DNA from: Enterovibrio gelatinilyticus
GTDB taxonomy: Bacteria > Pseudomonadota > Gammaproteobacteria > Enterobacterales > Vibrionaceae
Direction: 5' to 3'
Assembly: GCF_028683095.1 (NCBI RefSeq)
Contig: NZ_JAJUBC010000008.1
Location: 62,001-126,000, forward strand
DNA: 64,000 bases
Positions 18,306 to 28,351 of this stretch are shown here, piece after piece. Position numbers and translations under genes: made by a program. Positions within the stretch are counted from its first letter, which is position 1. Each line of letters starts with the position of its first letter. The notes below the pieces were generated by a model, which saw only the letters and a program-made list of their open reading frames with translations, searched no databases and was not told the origin of the DNA.

Positions 18306-19256
18306 TTACTGGATATTCAGGTGTGCTTTAACCGCAGGTAGTGCGTCTTTGCCATCGGCAGTTTTCACGCCGTCTAACCATGCAGTTAATGCGTCTGGAT
18401 TGGCCTGCAGCCACTCTTTTGCTGCGACTTCAGGTTTCGCACCATCATTCAAAATGCCGTTCATGATTTCATTTTCCATGGCGAGCGTGAATTTCTGGTT
18501 CGTCAGCAGTTTTCCAACGTTCGGGCATTCCGCGGTGAAGTTTTTGCGCACATTAGTAAACACATTTGCCCCCCCATAGTTCGGGCCGAAGTAATCATCA
18601 CCGCCTGACAAGTACTCAAGCTCAAAGTTGCTGTTCATTGGGTGCGGCGCCCAGCCAAGAAAAACAATCCACTGGTCACGACGCACAGCGCGTTTCACCT
18701 GAGATAACATGCCCGCTTCGCTGGACTCAACCAGATCAAAGGCTTTCAAGCCGAAGGCATCAGTATCGATCATGTCTTGAATAAGGCGGTTGCCATCGTT
18801 GCCCGGCTCAATACCATAAATTCTGCCTTTGAATTCATCATCAAACTTGGCGATATCCGCAAACGTTTTCACGCCACCTTCAAACGCATACTTTGGCACT
18901 GCCAGCGTGTATTTGGCACCTTCTAGGTTCATGTTGATGGTTTCTACCGTGCCGGCTTCGCGATACTTTGCAATATCACCTTCCATGGTTGGCATCCAGT
19001 TGCCAAGGAACACGTCTACATCGCCATTTGCCAGCGAGGTATAGGTAACAGGTACCGACAATAGTTGTATGTCGGTTTCGTACCCCATACCTTGCAGTAC
19101 AAGCGTCGTCGCGGCAGTCGTCGCCGTAATGTCAGTCCAACCTACATCTGAAAACGTCACTTTCTCGCACTGATTGGCCATCGCTGGCGCTGCAGCCACA
19201 CTGGCTGCTAACGTCAGGCTGAGTGCTGTCAGTCGTTGAGTCTTTTTCATGTCCAT
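18306..19256 (-). CDS. choX: Choline-binding periplasmic protein
   Basis: This 316-residue ProX/OpuAC-type solute-binding protein has a signal peptide cleaved at AMA-NQCEKV. The body matches choline-specific ChoX rather than betaine-only ProX: DVGWTDITATTAATTLVLQGMGY and DVFLGNWMPTM are family blocks. GAGGGAAG before the ATG at 19256 supports the start. It is the fourth gene of the bet-cho operon, 141 bp after betA. Confidence 0.9.
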   Translation of the reverse strand: MDMKKTQRLTALSLTLAASVAAAPAMANQCEKVTFSDVGWTDITATTAATTLVLQGMGYETDIQLLSVPVTYTSLANGDVDVFLGNWMPTMEGDIAKYREAGTVETINMNLEGAKYTLAVPKYAFEGGVKTFADIAKFDDEFKGRIYGIEPGNDGNRLIQDMIDTDAFGLKAFDLVESSEAGMLSQVKRAVRRDQWIVFLGWAPHPMNSNFELEYLSGGDDYFGPNYGGANVFTNVRKNFTAECPNVGKLLTNQKFTLAMENEIMNGILNDGAKPEVAAKEWLQANPDALTAWLDGVKTADGKDALPAVKAHLNIQ

Positions 19257-19397
19257 GGTTGCTTCCCTCTTCCTTTCTTTGTCTGTGGGCAGTGCAGTAA
19301 GCCTTGCCCTTCAGTTTTTTATTCGCCTTGCTTTTACGTTTTTCTGTCTTCGGTTTACGTCTATTTTTTTGCTTTTATCGCTGTCATTATTCGCGTT

Positions 19398-21086
19398 TTA
19401 TTTCGCTGACGGATGAAGCCTTTGTTGGGTTTGCCAGTTTGGATCCAGCCACACTTGCACGCCTTCAGCAGGCATCAATGACTTATTCAAAATCAAGTCT
19501 GCTGCCCGCTCTGCCACCATAATCGTTGGGCCATTCAAATTACCGTTGGTAATGACAGGGAATACGGATGAATCGACCACACGCAGATTTTCAATACCAC
19601 GCACACGAAGCGCTTCATCTAGCACCGCTAACGGATCTGAGTCTGCCCCCATTTTGCAAGTACAGGATGGGTGATAGGCACTTTCCACATTGGCTTTAAC
19701 CCATGTGTCGATCTCGTCGTCCGATCTCACGCCATCGCCGGGTTGGATCTCACCATCCCCAAACGGAGCAAACGCGTCTTGCGCCAAGATTTCACGCGTC
19801 AGGCGAATGCAATCGCGCCAATCTTGCTTGTCTTGCTCTGTGCTGATGTAGTTGAAAATAATTTCGGGTTTGTCGTCCGGACTGGCACTGGTGATTCGTA
19901 CATAACCACGACTTTCAGGCTTGTTGGGCCCAACATGAACTTGGAATCCATGACCTTCAACTGCAGATTTCCCGTCGTAACGAATGGCTGCTGGCAAAAA
20001 ATGGTATTGAATATTCGGCCACTTAATGCCTTCTCGACTGCGAATAAACGCACACGACTCAAAGTGATTGGTTGCACCTAGACCGTCTTTAAACAAAATC
20101 CAACGCGTACCGATCAAGCCTTTGCTGATCAAACCAAGCTTGCCGTTCAGAGTGATGGGTTGTTTACAGAAATACTGGAAATAGACTTCGAGGTGATCTT
20201 GCAGATTCTCGCCCACACCAGGCAATTCGTGTTTCACTTCAACACCCGCATTTTCTAATACTGCTTTAGGGCCGATGCCTGAAAGCTGCAGCAGTTGTGG
20301 TGAACCAATTGAACCTGCCGCGCTGATCACTTCTTTACGCGCATTTACCTCGTGGTGGTTGCCACCTTTGCTGTATGAAACGCCCAAAGCTTGCTTTCCG
20401 CGAAGCAATATCTTGTTGACCGTCACGCCTTTAATTAACGTGAGGTTATTGCGCTTCAAAGCGCGTCGAAGGTACGCATTCGAAGTTGATGCTCTCACAC
20501 CGCCATCCACGGTCATATGCATTGGGCCAAAGCCCTCTTGCTGATAACCATTGTAATCTTCTGTGACTGGATAACCCGCTTGCTCACCCGCATCAATAAA
20601 TGCTCGGTAAAGCGGATTTAGCGCCATATCATTGCCATTGCACGTTCCGACAGGGCCGCTACCACCGCGGTATTCGTCTTCACCACCCACCCAAGTTTCT
20701 GCACGTTTAAAGTACGGAAGACATGATTGATAATTCCAACCTTGTGCGCCATTGGCTTCCCATTCATCAAAATCACAAGCATGACCGCGAACGTACACCA
20801 TTCCGTTGATGGATGAGCTGCCGCCAAGTACCTTGCCACGTGGACAATGCAGCTTACGACCGTCTAAGCCTGACTCTTTTTGGGTTTCAAACTGCCACGC
20901 GTATTTTTCGGTGTTCATTGGGTACGACAGTGCCGTCGGCATTTGAATGAAAATGCTTCTGTCTGTGCCACCCGCTTCAAGGATCAATACTTTATGCTCG
21001 CCGGACTCAGTCAAGCGATCTGCCAATACACATCCTGCCGACCCTGCGCCAACAATGATGTAATCAAATTCTGTTTCAACTGCCAT
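19398..21086 (-). CDS. betA: Choline dehydrogenase
   Basis: This 562-residue GMC flavoprotein oxidises choline to betaine aldehyde (and can oxidise the aldehyde further) at the inner membrane. The N-terminal FAD fold is [17 protein letters not shown]. The GMC signatures [14 protein letters not shown] and [16 protein letters not shown] are intact, and the catalytic His lies in [10 protein letters not shown]. The length equals E. coli BetA within a few residues. It sits 18 bp after betB in the operon. Confidence 0.95.
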   Translation of the reverse strand: MAVETEFDYIIVGAGSAGCVLADRLTESGEHKVLILEAGGTDRSIFIQMPTALSYPMNTEKYAWQFETQKESGLDGRKLHCPRGKVLGGSSSINGMVYVRGHACDFDEWEANGAQGWNYQSCLPYFKRAETWVGGEDEYRGGSGPVGTCNGNDMALNPLYRAFIDAGEQAGYPVTEDYNGYQQEGFGPMHMTVDGGVRASTSNAYLRRALKRNNLTLIKGVTVNKILLRGKQALGVSYSKGGNHHEVNARKEVISAAGSIGSPQLLQLSGIGPKAVLENAGVEVKHELPGVGENLQDHLEVYFQYFCKQPITLNGKLGLISKGLIGTRWILFKDGLGATNHFESCAFIRSREGIKWPNIQYHFLPAAIRYDGKSAVEGHGFQVHVGPNKPESRGYVRITSASPDDKPEIIFNYISTEQDKQDWRDCIRLTREILAQDAFAPFGDGEIQPGDGVRSDDEIDTWVKANVESAYHPSCTCKMGADSDPLAVLDEALRVRGIENLRVVDSSVFPVITNGNLNGPTIMVAERAADLILNKSLMPAEGVQVWLDPNWQTQQRLHPSAK

Positions 21087-21104
21087 GATGCTTTAAAAAT
21101 CCTT

Positions 21105-22565
21105 TTACGCGTACGGGCTGTCTACATCACCCAACTCAACGTAAACGCTTTTGGTTTGGGTATAGAAGCTCAATGTTTGAACGCCATTTTCACGCCCAAT
21201 GCCCGATTGCTTATAGCCGCCGACTGGCATTTCCGCCGGAGAAGCGCCCCAGTTATTGATCCAACAAATACCGGCCTGTAGCTTGGCTATCACGCGGTGT
21301 GCGCGGGAGAAGTTAGTGGTGAATACGCCCGCTGCGAGTCCATACTTGGTGTTATTAGCGCGAGTAATCACTTCTTGTTCATCACTAAAGCGCAAAATAG
21401 ACATCACGGGGCCAAAGATCTCATCTTTCACATGGGGCATGTCATCAGTGCAATCCGCAAACACAGTCGGTGCAATGAAGTTTCCTTTCGCCAATTCGCC
21501 TTCCGTGACTTGGTAGCCGCCACAAAGCAAACGCGCTTCGGTTTGCTTACCCTGCTCGATGAACCCCAGCACTTTTTCTACATGCCCTTTCGAAATCAAT
21601 GCGCCGATCTGGGTATCAGGATGAGTGGGATCTCCTACGATCAACTTGTTCGTTCTTGCCACCAGTTTTTCGATGAAGGCATCATAAATATCATCATGAA
21701 CAAACACGCGTGTGCCGTTGGTGCAGACTTCGCCTTGTGTATAGAAGTTAGCAAGCATGGCACCAGAGACTGCGTTATCGAGATCCGCATCGTTAAACAC
21801 GATCAGCGGAGATTTACCGCCCAGTTCCATGGTGACCGACTTCAGCGTCCCTGCCGCATCCGCCATGACTTTCTTGCCAGTCCCGCACTCGCCCGTGAAC
21901 GATACTTTCACAATCTCGTCATGGCGAGACAGCATTTGGCCTACGCGGTAGTCACCCTGCACGACGTTAAACACGCCGGCAGGCATACCCGCCTCAGTAA
22001 ACACTTCGGCCAATTTCAGTGCAGTTAATGGCGTTTCTTCTGATGGTTTAAACACCATGGTATTACCCGCAGCAAGCGCGGGGCCCGCTTTCCACATGGC
22101 GATTTGAATGGGGTAATTCCATGCTCCAATACCTGCGCAAACGCCTAGCGGCTCTTTACGGGTGTAGAAAAATTGGTTTTCACCCAGGCTTTGCTGCTCA
22201 CCTTGAATCGACACCGCCAAGCCAGCGTAATATTCGATCACATCAGCACCTGTCACCACATCGACGTACAAAGCTTCTTGAATCGGCTTACCAGTGTCGA
22301 GCACTTCTAATGCGGCCAGTTCATCGTTGCGTTCACGCAGGATAGCAACGGCGCGATTAAGAATGGCTCGGCGTTCTGGTGCACTCATGGCTGACCAAAC
22401 TTGAAACCCTTCCCATGCAGATTTCACAGCCGCATCCACATCGGCTTGACTCGCTTGTTGCACGCTAGCCAGAGTCTCGCCCGTGGCGGGGTTTAGTGTT
22501 TTGAATGTTTCACCTGAAGTGGCATCAACGTACCCTCCGTGAATGTATAGTTGTTTAATATCCAT
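21105..22565 (-). CDS. betB: Betaine aldehyde dehydrogenase
   Basis: This 486-residue NAD(P)-dependent aldehyde dehydrogenase converts betaine aldehyde to glycine betaine in the cytoplasm. The catalytic Glu is in MELGGKSPL and the nucleophile Cys in [11 protein letters not shown]; the cofactor loop is [11 protein letters not shown]. The order betI-betB-betA and the tight spacing (16 bp to betI, 18 bp to betA) match the E. coli and Vibrio operons. Confidence 0.95.
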   Translation of the reverse strand: MDIKQLYIHGGYVDATSGETFKTLNPATGETLASVQQASQADVDAAVKSAWEGFQVWSAMSAPERRAILNRAVAILRERNDELAALEVLDTGKPIQEALYVDVVTGADVIEYYAGLAVSIQGEQQSLGENQFFYTRKEPLGVCAGIGAWNYPIQIAMWKAGPALAAGNTMVFKPSEETPLTALKLAEVFTEAGMPAGVFNVVQGDYRVGQMLSRHDEIVKVSFTGECGTGKKVMADAAGTLKSVTMELGGKSPLIVFNDADLDNAVSGAMLANFYTQGEVCTNGTRVFVHDDIYDAFIEKLVARTNKLIVGDPTHPDTQIGALISKGHVEKVLGFIEQGKQTEARLLCGGYQVTEGELAKGNFIAPTVFADCTDDMPHVKDEIFGPVMSILRFSDEQEVITRANNTKYGLAAGVFTTNFSRAHRVIAKLQAGICWINNWGASPAEMPVGGYKQSGIGRENGVQTLSFYTQTKSVYVELGDVDSPYA

Positions 22566-22581
22566 TTAATTTTTGCCTTTT

Positions 22582-23175
22582 CTATGGCTGAGAATCGTGA
22601 AGCTGACGTTCGAGATAATCTTCAATCGTTTTGATTGCTGCGCGAGTGTCGATACCTTGAGGGTTTAACGCACCGCGAAGCCAGATACCATCCACCAACG
22701 CGGCAATACCTTGGGCAACAAATTGTGCACGTTCAGGTGGCAAGAGCTTTTTGAGTTCAACGCGAAGGTGAGAGAGCAAACGTCTTTCGTTAACATGTTG
22801 GAGGCGAAACAGTGTGGGGTCGTGCATGGCATGAGACCAAAAGGCGAGCCAAGTCTTGGTCACTTTACTGCTCACCTGATTACCATCGAAGTTACCGTCA
22901 ACAATCGCAAGAATGCGTGCTTTAGCGTCATTCTGGTCGGTGATAGACAATCGCAATTGAACCCCTTTAGAGAGTTCCCGCATCACTGAGCGCATGGTCT
23001 CTTCAAGCAAGCCGTGCTTGCCGCCAAAGTAGTGATTAATGATCCCAGCAGACACACCCGCCTTACGGCTAATCAGAGCAACACTGGCTCCTGCCAAACC
23101 GACTTCGTCGATGGCAGACATGGTTGCCTCTACTAACTGCGGGCGGCGAATTGCTGGCATCCCTACTTTTGGCAT
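22582..23175 (-). CDS. betI: BetI, TetR-family choline-responsive repressor
   Basis: This 197-residue regulator has the N-terminus [15 protein letters not shown] and a Tet[23 protein letters not shown], nearly identical in pattern to E. coli BetI. It represses its own operon and is relieved by choline. AAGGAGAGG precedes the ATG. As first gene of betIBA-choXWV it autoregulates through the palindrome 47 bp upstream. In other vibrios the quorum regulator LuxR also acts on this promoter; no such site is claimed here. Confidence 0.93.
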   Translation of the reverse strand: MPKVGMPAIRRPQLVEATMSAIDEVGLAGASVALISRKAGVSAGIINHYFGGKHGLLEETMRSVMRELSKGVQLRLSITDQNDAKARILAIVDGNFDGNQVSSKVTKTWLAFWSHAMHDPTLFRLQHVNERRLLSHLRVELKKLLPPERAQFVAQGIAALVDGIWLRGALNPQGIDTRAAIKTIEDYLERQLHDSQP

Positions 23176-23221
23176 CGACCTCTCCTTTTATTGATTACAA
23201 ATGTAGCCAAAATGTTTTTTG

Positions 23222-23235
23222 ATTGAACGTTCAAT
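23222..23235. promoter_or_regulatory. BetI operator
   Basis: ATTGAACGTTCAAT is a perfect 14-bp palindrome 47 bp upstream of the betI start, as known for BetI operators. It lies in the 330-bp gap between betI and the antiporter terminator; nothing else is evident in that gap. Confidence 0.8.
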
Positions 23236-23444
23236 TAAAAATAGACTTACAAATAATACACACGTTGTCAAAATGATCATTGGGCTATAACTGTGAGCGA
23301 ATATGAACACTTTGAATTAATGTTATATTTATCAATAAAATACAGACATGGGTGAGGAGTCAGTCAAAATGCTCAACTGGCGATTATTTAGACCACGAAA
23401 CATTGTGTGAGCCACTCACTTAAAGTAAAAACATCCAAAACGAA

Positions 23445-23474
23445 AAAGGCAAACACAGTGAATGCGTTTGCCTT
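23445..23474 (-). terminator. Terminator of antiporter gene
   Basis: The 10-bp stem AAAGGCAAAC / GTTTGCCTTT with a 10-nt loop lies 31 bp past the antiporter stop. Confidence 0.75.
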
Positions 23475-23505
23475 TCGTTAAAACCAGCGCTGAAAAACGG
23501 GACTA

Positions 23506-24723
23506 TCAACTCGTCATTTTGCGTAAAATTCGAACCGTTACTAACGGGTAGACGAGCAAGGAAAACAGAATCATCACAAACGCCAATGACAAGAAAAGCG
23601 ACTGGTATTGAAAATCAGCAGGCAATAGCAAGATAAGTGCCACCGAAACGGCTCCCCGTGCCCCTGAAAAGTTCAGTAACCAAAACTCATTCATCGACAG
23701 TCGCATGCCTTCCACACGCATGACTGGCTGCAACACTGAAAGCGCCACAAATCGACCCGCAAACAAAAGTCCCACGGCTAGCAGAGCGTAGCTAATGGGT
23801 AAATCGGTATTCGCCGTAAGCGCGAAGAAGCTGGTGCCGAGCAGGAAAAACAACAAGGCATTGGCTGCATAATCGAGGTACTCCCACACTCTTTCTTCAG
23901 CGAGGCGATTTGTGCTGTCTTTGTCTGGTTTGTAACCATACGCAAGTGCCGCTGCAAACACCGCGAGAATGCCAGAAAAATGCATGGTTTCGGCCACAAC
24001 GAAGCTGCCATAGGCTAGGGCGAGCGTAATGTTAGTAGTAAGTATGTAATGCGACGTGTGCATCAAACGAAGAATAAAACGCGCCAATCTACCAAGCACT
24101 GCCCCACTGATTAATGCGCCAGCGATGTGCGTAACAAAACTCACACTGGTATCAACAACACTAAAACTCGTCATGCTGAAAATCAGCAACGCGAGAATAC
24201 CTGCTACGGTCACAACAAAACCATCATTGAGGATCGATTCCCCCTCAATCAGTAATTTTTGATTTTCAGTGATACTTTCATTGCCCTTGAACAACGCACT
24301 CACCGCAAGTGGATCAGTTGCTGAGATGATCACGCCAAACAACAATGCAGGCAGTAACGCCACGTCCAATAACCAGTGAATAGCCAAACCAACGGTTAAC
24401 ATACTCACCACGATACCGAATGTTCCCGCAATCACCGCGGGCACAATAATAGGCCTGAAATGGAACAAACACATTTTCTTCGTCGATGCGAAGATCAACA
24501 ACGGAACGAAGACATACAGAACGACATCAGGGTCCATTACCAGCTCCGGCAAACCTGAGTCTGGATTGGTCGACACCCAGCCATAAGCAATGCCTGCTAG
24601 CAAAATCCAAATGATGTCAGAAAACACCATCCATTTTTCCGAGATATAAAAGATGACATTGAGCGCCATCCACCCCAAAACCGCATATGTCACCAGCGTA
24701 GGTACTGATTCAGTCATCATCAC
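23506..24723 (-). CDS. Na+(K+)/H+ antiporter, CPA1 (NhaP) type
   Basis: This 405-residue inner-membrane exchanger has about twelve hydrophobic segments. The CPA1 core is present: ISATDPLAVSALF and EGESILNDG, which carry the ion-binding Asp residues, and a later NFSGARGAVSVALILLLP arginine segment. It lacks the long C-terminal cytoplasmic domain of some NhaP proteins. Three tandem ATG/Met codons make the exact start uncertain by up to 6 nt. Its location next to the betaine operon fits a salt-stress context, though it has its own promoter and terminator. Confidence 0.88.
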   Translation of the reverse strand: MMMTESVPTLVTYAVLGWMALNVIFYISEKWMVFSDIIWILLAGIAYGWVSTNPDSGLPELVMDPDVVLYVFVPLLIFASTKKMCLFHFRPIIVPAVIAGTFGIVVSMLTVGLAIHWLLDVALLPALLFGVIISATDPLAVSALFKGNESITENQKLLIEGESILNDGFVVTVAGILALLIFSMTSFSVVDTSVSFVTHIAGALISGAVLGRLARFILRLMHTSHYILTTNITLALAYGSFVVAETMHFSGILAVFAAALAYGYKPDKDSTNRLAEERVWEYLDYAANALLFFLLGTSFFALTANTDLPISYALLAVGLLFAGRFVALSVLQPVMRVEGMRLSMNEFWLLNFSGARGAVSVALILLLPADFQYQSLFLSLAFVMILFSLLVYPLVTVRILRKMTS

Positions 24724-24859
24724 TCCATGTGATTGTTATTAGATGTGTACTCGATGAATGGGCAAAACTCGAGTGCCATTCCCTTAAATGCATTCAAAGA
24801 GCTGCATTCAATGAAAAGAAAACGAGTATGAGTTCTCTTTAAGTGTGCAGCGGATCGAC

Positions 24860-25033
24860 TCAAACGCAATACCCGCCCTCCGACAAGCATTGAGTTTGGT
24901 TCTCTGGGTGTTGGATTTGCTTCATATGGGTGATGGCAAGACGAAAACAGTCATGACAAGTAGCCAAACACCATTGGTTTTCAGTGTGAGAAGTGCCACT
25001 AAACAATTCTTGATACGTTGGACATGCATACTC
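24860..25033 (-). pseudogene. Cys-rich small ORF without a normal start codon
   Basis: In the 347-bp gap between the antiporter and the pseudouridine synthase, a minus-strand frame of 57 sense codons reads like protein. It has a CPTY..ELFSGTSH start, a CLATCHDCFRLA centre and a CLSEGGYCV end. A TAA lies directly upstream and no ATG or GTG precedes the conserved-looking part; TTG at codon 10 is the only candidate start. It could be a small zinc-binding protein with an unusual start, or a gene that has lost its start. Confidence 0.35.
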
Positions 25034-25091
25034 TTACGCTAAGTGCTGCCATCCTCTATAATCGCCCACCATGCCGAACAGAAGATTCCCA

Positions 25092-25982
25092 ATGACCATT
25101 TCAACATACCCATCAACACTGAGCTTGCCGCAAACCAACCCGGGAGTCGCAACGGTTTTGGAATACCTCATCATCAAATTCCCATTTATTGATGCAGAGG
25201 TTTGGCGACAACGTGTCAGTGACGGCAAAGTTCACTATCACGACGGTACGCTCGTCACCGCAAAATCACCATTTAAAGCGCAGCAACGTATCTGCTATTA
25301 CCGCGAAGTTGAAAGTGAGCCGCGTATTCCCTTTGAAGAAAAAATTCTGTTTCAAGATGAGCACATAGTAGTGGCGTATAAACCTCACTTTCTTGCCGTG
25401 ACCCCTGGTGGAGTGTTCGTCAATGAATGTTTGCAGCATCGCTTACGTAAAAGTATGGGCTTTGAGGACTTGCAGGCGTTACATCGTTTGGACAGGGTAA
25501 CTGCCGGTTTGGTGATGTTTTCGATTAACCCAGAGACACGCCATCTCTACCATCATCTATTCGAAACCCGCCAGATACACAAAACCTACCAAGCGGTTGC
25601 TAGCGTCAACGAGAATGAAAATATCGTCGGTCAAGAATGGGAAGTCAAAAACCGTATTGTGCAATCAGAGCCACGCTTTCGTATGCAGGTGACAGAGGGT
25701 GATGCCAATAGCCATTCAGTGATTCGGTGCCTAGAACAATCCAACGAGAAGGCGCTGTTTGAGCTGCACCCTGTAACAGGTAAAACCCACCAATTGCGTG
25801 TTCACATGCAATCCTTGGGTTGGCCAATATTGAACGACAAATACTACCCAGAACTGCAGCCATTCTCTGCAGACAACTACAACGCCCCGTTACAACTGCT
25901 GGCGAAATCTGTGGAGTTTATTGATCCAATAGCAAACCAAACAAGGTCGTTTCAGTGCAGTCATAACTTGTTAGTGGCGTGA
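25092..25982 (+). CDS. RluA-family RNA pseudouridine synthase
   Basis: This ~296-residue enzyme isomerises uridine in rRNA or tRNA. The catalytic Asp lies in LHRLDRVTAGLVMF, and HKTYQAV and HPVTGKTHQLRVHMQSLG are the other family blocks. The N-terminal ~90 residues form a diverged S4-like part. The ATG at 25092 is preferred (AGAAGA upstream); 25071 is possible. It resembles the subgroup related to RluA/TruC; the exact target base is not assignable. Confidence 0.85.
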   Translation: MTISTYPSTLSLPQTNPGVATVLEYLIIKFPFIDAEVWRQRVSDGKVHYHDGTLVTAKSPFKAQQRICYYREVESEPRIPFEEKILFQDEHIVVAYKPHFLAVTPGGVFVNECLQHRLRKSMGFEDLQALHRLDRVTAGLVMFSINPETRHLYHHLFETRQIHKTYQAVASVNENENIVGQEWEVKNRIVQSEPRFRMQVTEGDANSHSVIRCLEQSNEKALFELHPVTGKTHQLRVHMQSLGWPILNDKYYPELQPFSADNYNAPLQLLAKSVEFIDPIANQTRSFQCSHNLLVA

Positions 25983-26046
25983 ACGCAGAACAAAAGACAG
26001 AAGACAGGATGAAAAATAAGGGCAAAAATCTTGCCCTTTACCCGAA

Positions 26047-26430
26047 TTAATTTGGCAAGCGATGAGTCGCACAAATTTTATTACCAGATGGGTCGCGTAA
26101 ATACGCAAGATAAAGATTCGCGATAGATGACTCTCTTACACCGGGAGGCTCTTCGCAGGTTGTGCCGCCGTTTTCAATACCTGCTTCATGGAAGGCATCA
26201 GCAAGCTCTGGACTGCTCGCAGCAAAACCAATCGTACTACCATTGCCATGTGTTGCGGGCTCACCATTAATTGGCATTGTGATCCCAAAAACCCCAGTAG
26301 GCGAAAAGTAGAAATAGCGCCCTTTGGGATCCATCACTCCTTCGCTGTAACCCAATGCACCTAATACCGCATCATAAAACACCTTGGATTTTTCCAAATC
26401 TTCAACACCTAGCATTACATGACTGAACAT
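26047..26430 (-). CDS. VOC-family protein
   Basis: This 127-residue protein starts MFSHVMLGVEDLEKSKVFYDAVLGALGY and ends YLRDPSGNKICATHR, the two ends of a VOC domain. It resembles glyoxalase-like proteins that are often annotated as unknown dioxygenase-fold enzymes. It is divergent from norR; the ~200 bp between them hold a putative NorR site nearer norR. Confidence 0.8.
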   Translation of the reverse strand: MFSHVMLGVEDLEKSKVFYDAVLGALGYSEGVMDPKGRYFYFSPTGVFGITMPINGEPATHGNGSTIGFAASSPELADAFHEAGIENGGTTCEEPPGVRESSIANLYLAYLRDPSGNKICATHRLPN

Positions 26431-26581
26431 TGTATTTCCTTATTCGTTTCTGGTTGTTATCCACCACCGTATCATTAGGCATTGGGTTCTGCATCCCATC
26501 CGTATCGAACCACGAAAAATAACTCAAATCTCTAGGAAATTGATCGTCGTCAATCAGACATCATTCATTTCATATCGCCGA

Positions 26582-26594
26582 TGTTAAAATAACA
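26582..26594. promoter_or_regulatory. Candidate NorR site upstream of norR
   Basis: TGTTAAAATAACA, inside the hairpin-like palindrome GATGTTA-AAA-TAACATC (26580-26596), fits the NorR-type GT-N7-AC spacing. The same TGT-N7-ACA pattern occurs twice upstream of hcp. It lies ~45 bp before the chosen norR start, so autoregulation is possible. Confidence 0.45.
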
Positions 26595-26638
26595 TCAAGC
26601 TGATACTCTTGCTGAATGTCCCAACCATGGTTTTCGTT

Positions 26639-28168
26639 ATGCCTACCAACATGGATCATGTGCTGCTCAATATCGCTTTGAACCTGAGCTCTAATCTCAC
26701 TAGCGAAAAGCAATATCAGCACCTAATTGAGGGAATGAGCCAAGTCTTCCCCTGCGATGCCAGCGCCCTGTTTATTTTCGATAAAGAAGGGTTCTTAACA
26801 CCCGTTGCTGTTAAAGGTTTATCTAACGCCGTGCTTGGCAGGCGCTTTTTCCCAAAATCGCACCCGCGCCTTGAAGCCATTGTTGCAACTAAAAAGCCAG
26901 TTCGCTTTGATACAAACAGCCCACTCCCCGACCCGTTTGATGGTGTGCTTCTCACCGAAGATGCCTCTATTGATGTGCATGATTGCATGGGATGTAGCCT
27001 ATATGTTGATGGTCAGTTAGTTGGCGCATTAACCATGGATTCATTAACCGTCGGCGCATTTGATCATATTGAACCCGTGGCCATTGAAACCTTTGCTGCG
27101 CTCGCGGCGGCCACACTGCGAAACATAGGCTTGGTGAACGCGCTCAAAGCGCAAAATAATAAGCAAAAATCTGTTACCGAAACCCTGATCCAACAAGCCC
27201 GATCGCTGCAAGGTGACATGATTGGATTTAGCCCAGAAATGCAGCAACTTCGTACCAATATAGCCACGGTCGCGACATCGGGTTACGCCGTATTAATCAC
27301 TGGCGAAACCGGTACAGGGAAAGAGTTGGTCGCACACAGTGTGCATGCCCAATCCAGCCGCAGCGACAAGCCGATGATCTACGTGAATTGTGCTGCATTA
27401 CCTGAAGGCTTAGCCGAAAGTGAGTTGTTTGGTCATGTCAAAGGCGCATTCACTGGGGCAAACAGCAACCGTGCAGGGAAATTTGAATTAGCCGATGGCG
27501 GTACGCTTTTTCTCGATGAAGTCGGCGAATTACCGCTGGTCCTGCAAGCCAAATTACTGCGTGTGATCCAACAAGGTGAATTACAGCGGGTGGGGAGTGA
27601 CAAACATTTGTTGGTGAATGTCCGTATCGTTGCGGCTACCAACCGTATGTTGGAGAAAGAAGTCGACGCAGGCAATTTCCGCGCGGATCTTTTTCATCGC
27701 CTGAATGTATTCCCGATTGCAGTACCTGCTCTACGCAAGCGCGACGGCGATATCCCAGTGTTGGCAGGCTATTTATTAGAAAAAGTTCGACACCAGTTCA
27801 ATGTGCCAAACCTTCACATCCACGCTAAAGCCTTAGCCATGTTAGAAGAACAACCTTGGCCGGGGAATGTACGTGAATTAGAACACACGCTCACCCGCGC
27901 GGCACTGCGCGCGATTCAAGAGCAATGCCATACTATCGAAATGGGTCACTTTGATGTGGTGGCAGTTAATGGCGATGTCAAAAAAACATCGCAATATTTC
28001 CCTGAAGAAAATCATGGTATGCGTGAATTGGTAGAAACCTACCAGCGCGATCTTATTTCCCATGCCCTTGAAAAAACGGGCGGTATTTGGGCAAAAGCTG
28101 CTGAATTTTTACACATGGATCGAGGTAACCTCTATCGCATGGGCAAGAAGCTTGGGATCAATCGTTAA
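26639..28168 (+). CDS. norR: NorR, NO-responsive sigma-54 activator
   Basis: This ~509-residue activator has an N-terminal GAF domain (about 1-175) that in NorR holds a mononuclear iron sensing nitric oxide. A central AAA+ domain has Walker A GETGTGKE and the sigma-54-contacting GAFTGA loop. A C-terminal Fis-type HTH ends AAEFLHMDRGNLYRMGKKLG. The start at 26639 (MPTNMDHVLLN) aligns with E. coli NorR; 26609 (TTG), 26627 and 26651 are alternatives, with no clear RBS. It lies directly upstream of hcp-hcr, whose promoter has a sigma-54 signature. Confidence 0.88.
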   Translation: MPTNMDHVLLNIALNLSSNLTSEKQYQHLIEGMSQVFPCDASALFIFDKEGFLTPVAVKGLSNAVLGRRFFPKSHPRLEAIVATKKPVRFDTNSPLPDPFDGVLLTEDASIDVHDCMGCSLYVDGQLVGALTMDSLTVGAFDHIEPVAIETFAALAAATLRNIGLVNALKAQNNKQKSVTETLIQQARSLQGDMIGFSPEMQQLRTNIATVATSGYAVLITGETGTGKELVAHSVHAQSSRSDKPMIYVNCAALPEGLAESELFGHVKGAFTGANSNRAGKFELADGGTLFLDEVGELPLVLQAKLLRVIQQGELQRVGSDKHLLVNVRIVAATNRMLEKEVDAGNFRADLFHRLNVFPIAVPALRKRDGDIPVLAGYLLEKVRHQFNVPNLHIHAKALAMLEEQPWPGNVRELEHTLTRAALRAIQEQCHTIEMGHFDVVAVNGDVKKTSQYFPEENHGMRELVETYQRDLISHALEKTGGIWAKAAEFLHMDRGNLYRMGKKLGINR

Positions 28169-28197
28169 CGCACTTCCTTGACCGATTTCAATCTCGA

Positions 28198-28233
28198 TGT
28201 AAAAAAGACAACGCATTCGTTGTCTTTTTTACA
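28198..28233 (+). terminator. norR terminator with embedded TGT-N7-ACA arms
   Basis: A perfect 16-bp stem (TGTAAAAAAGACAACG / CGTTGTCTTTTTTACA) with a CATT loop and T-run lies 30 bp after norR. Each arm holds a TGT-N7-ACA sequence like that upstream of norR, at the distance expected for enhancer sites of the hcp promoter. Confidence 0.8.
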
Positions 28234-28287
28234 TCATCCGCCAGCTAATTTGCCCACCATTCCTATATATTTCAATAACTTGAATGT

Positions 28288-28303
28288 TGGCACAAACCCT
28301 GCA
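28288..28303 (+). promoter_or_regulatory. Sigma-54 promoter of hcp
   Basis: TGGCACAAACCCTGCA matches the -24/-12 consensus TGGCAC-N5-TTGCA in all but one base. It lies 48 bp before the hcp ATG, which fits activation by NorR. Confidence 0.8.
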
Positions 28304-28351
28304 CTTCCAGTACATCAATTGAATTAAATCAATAAACACTGGAGACCCACT

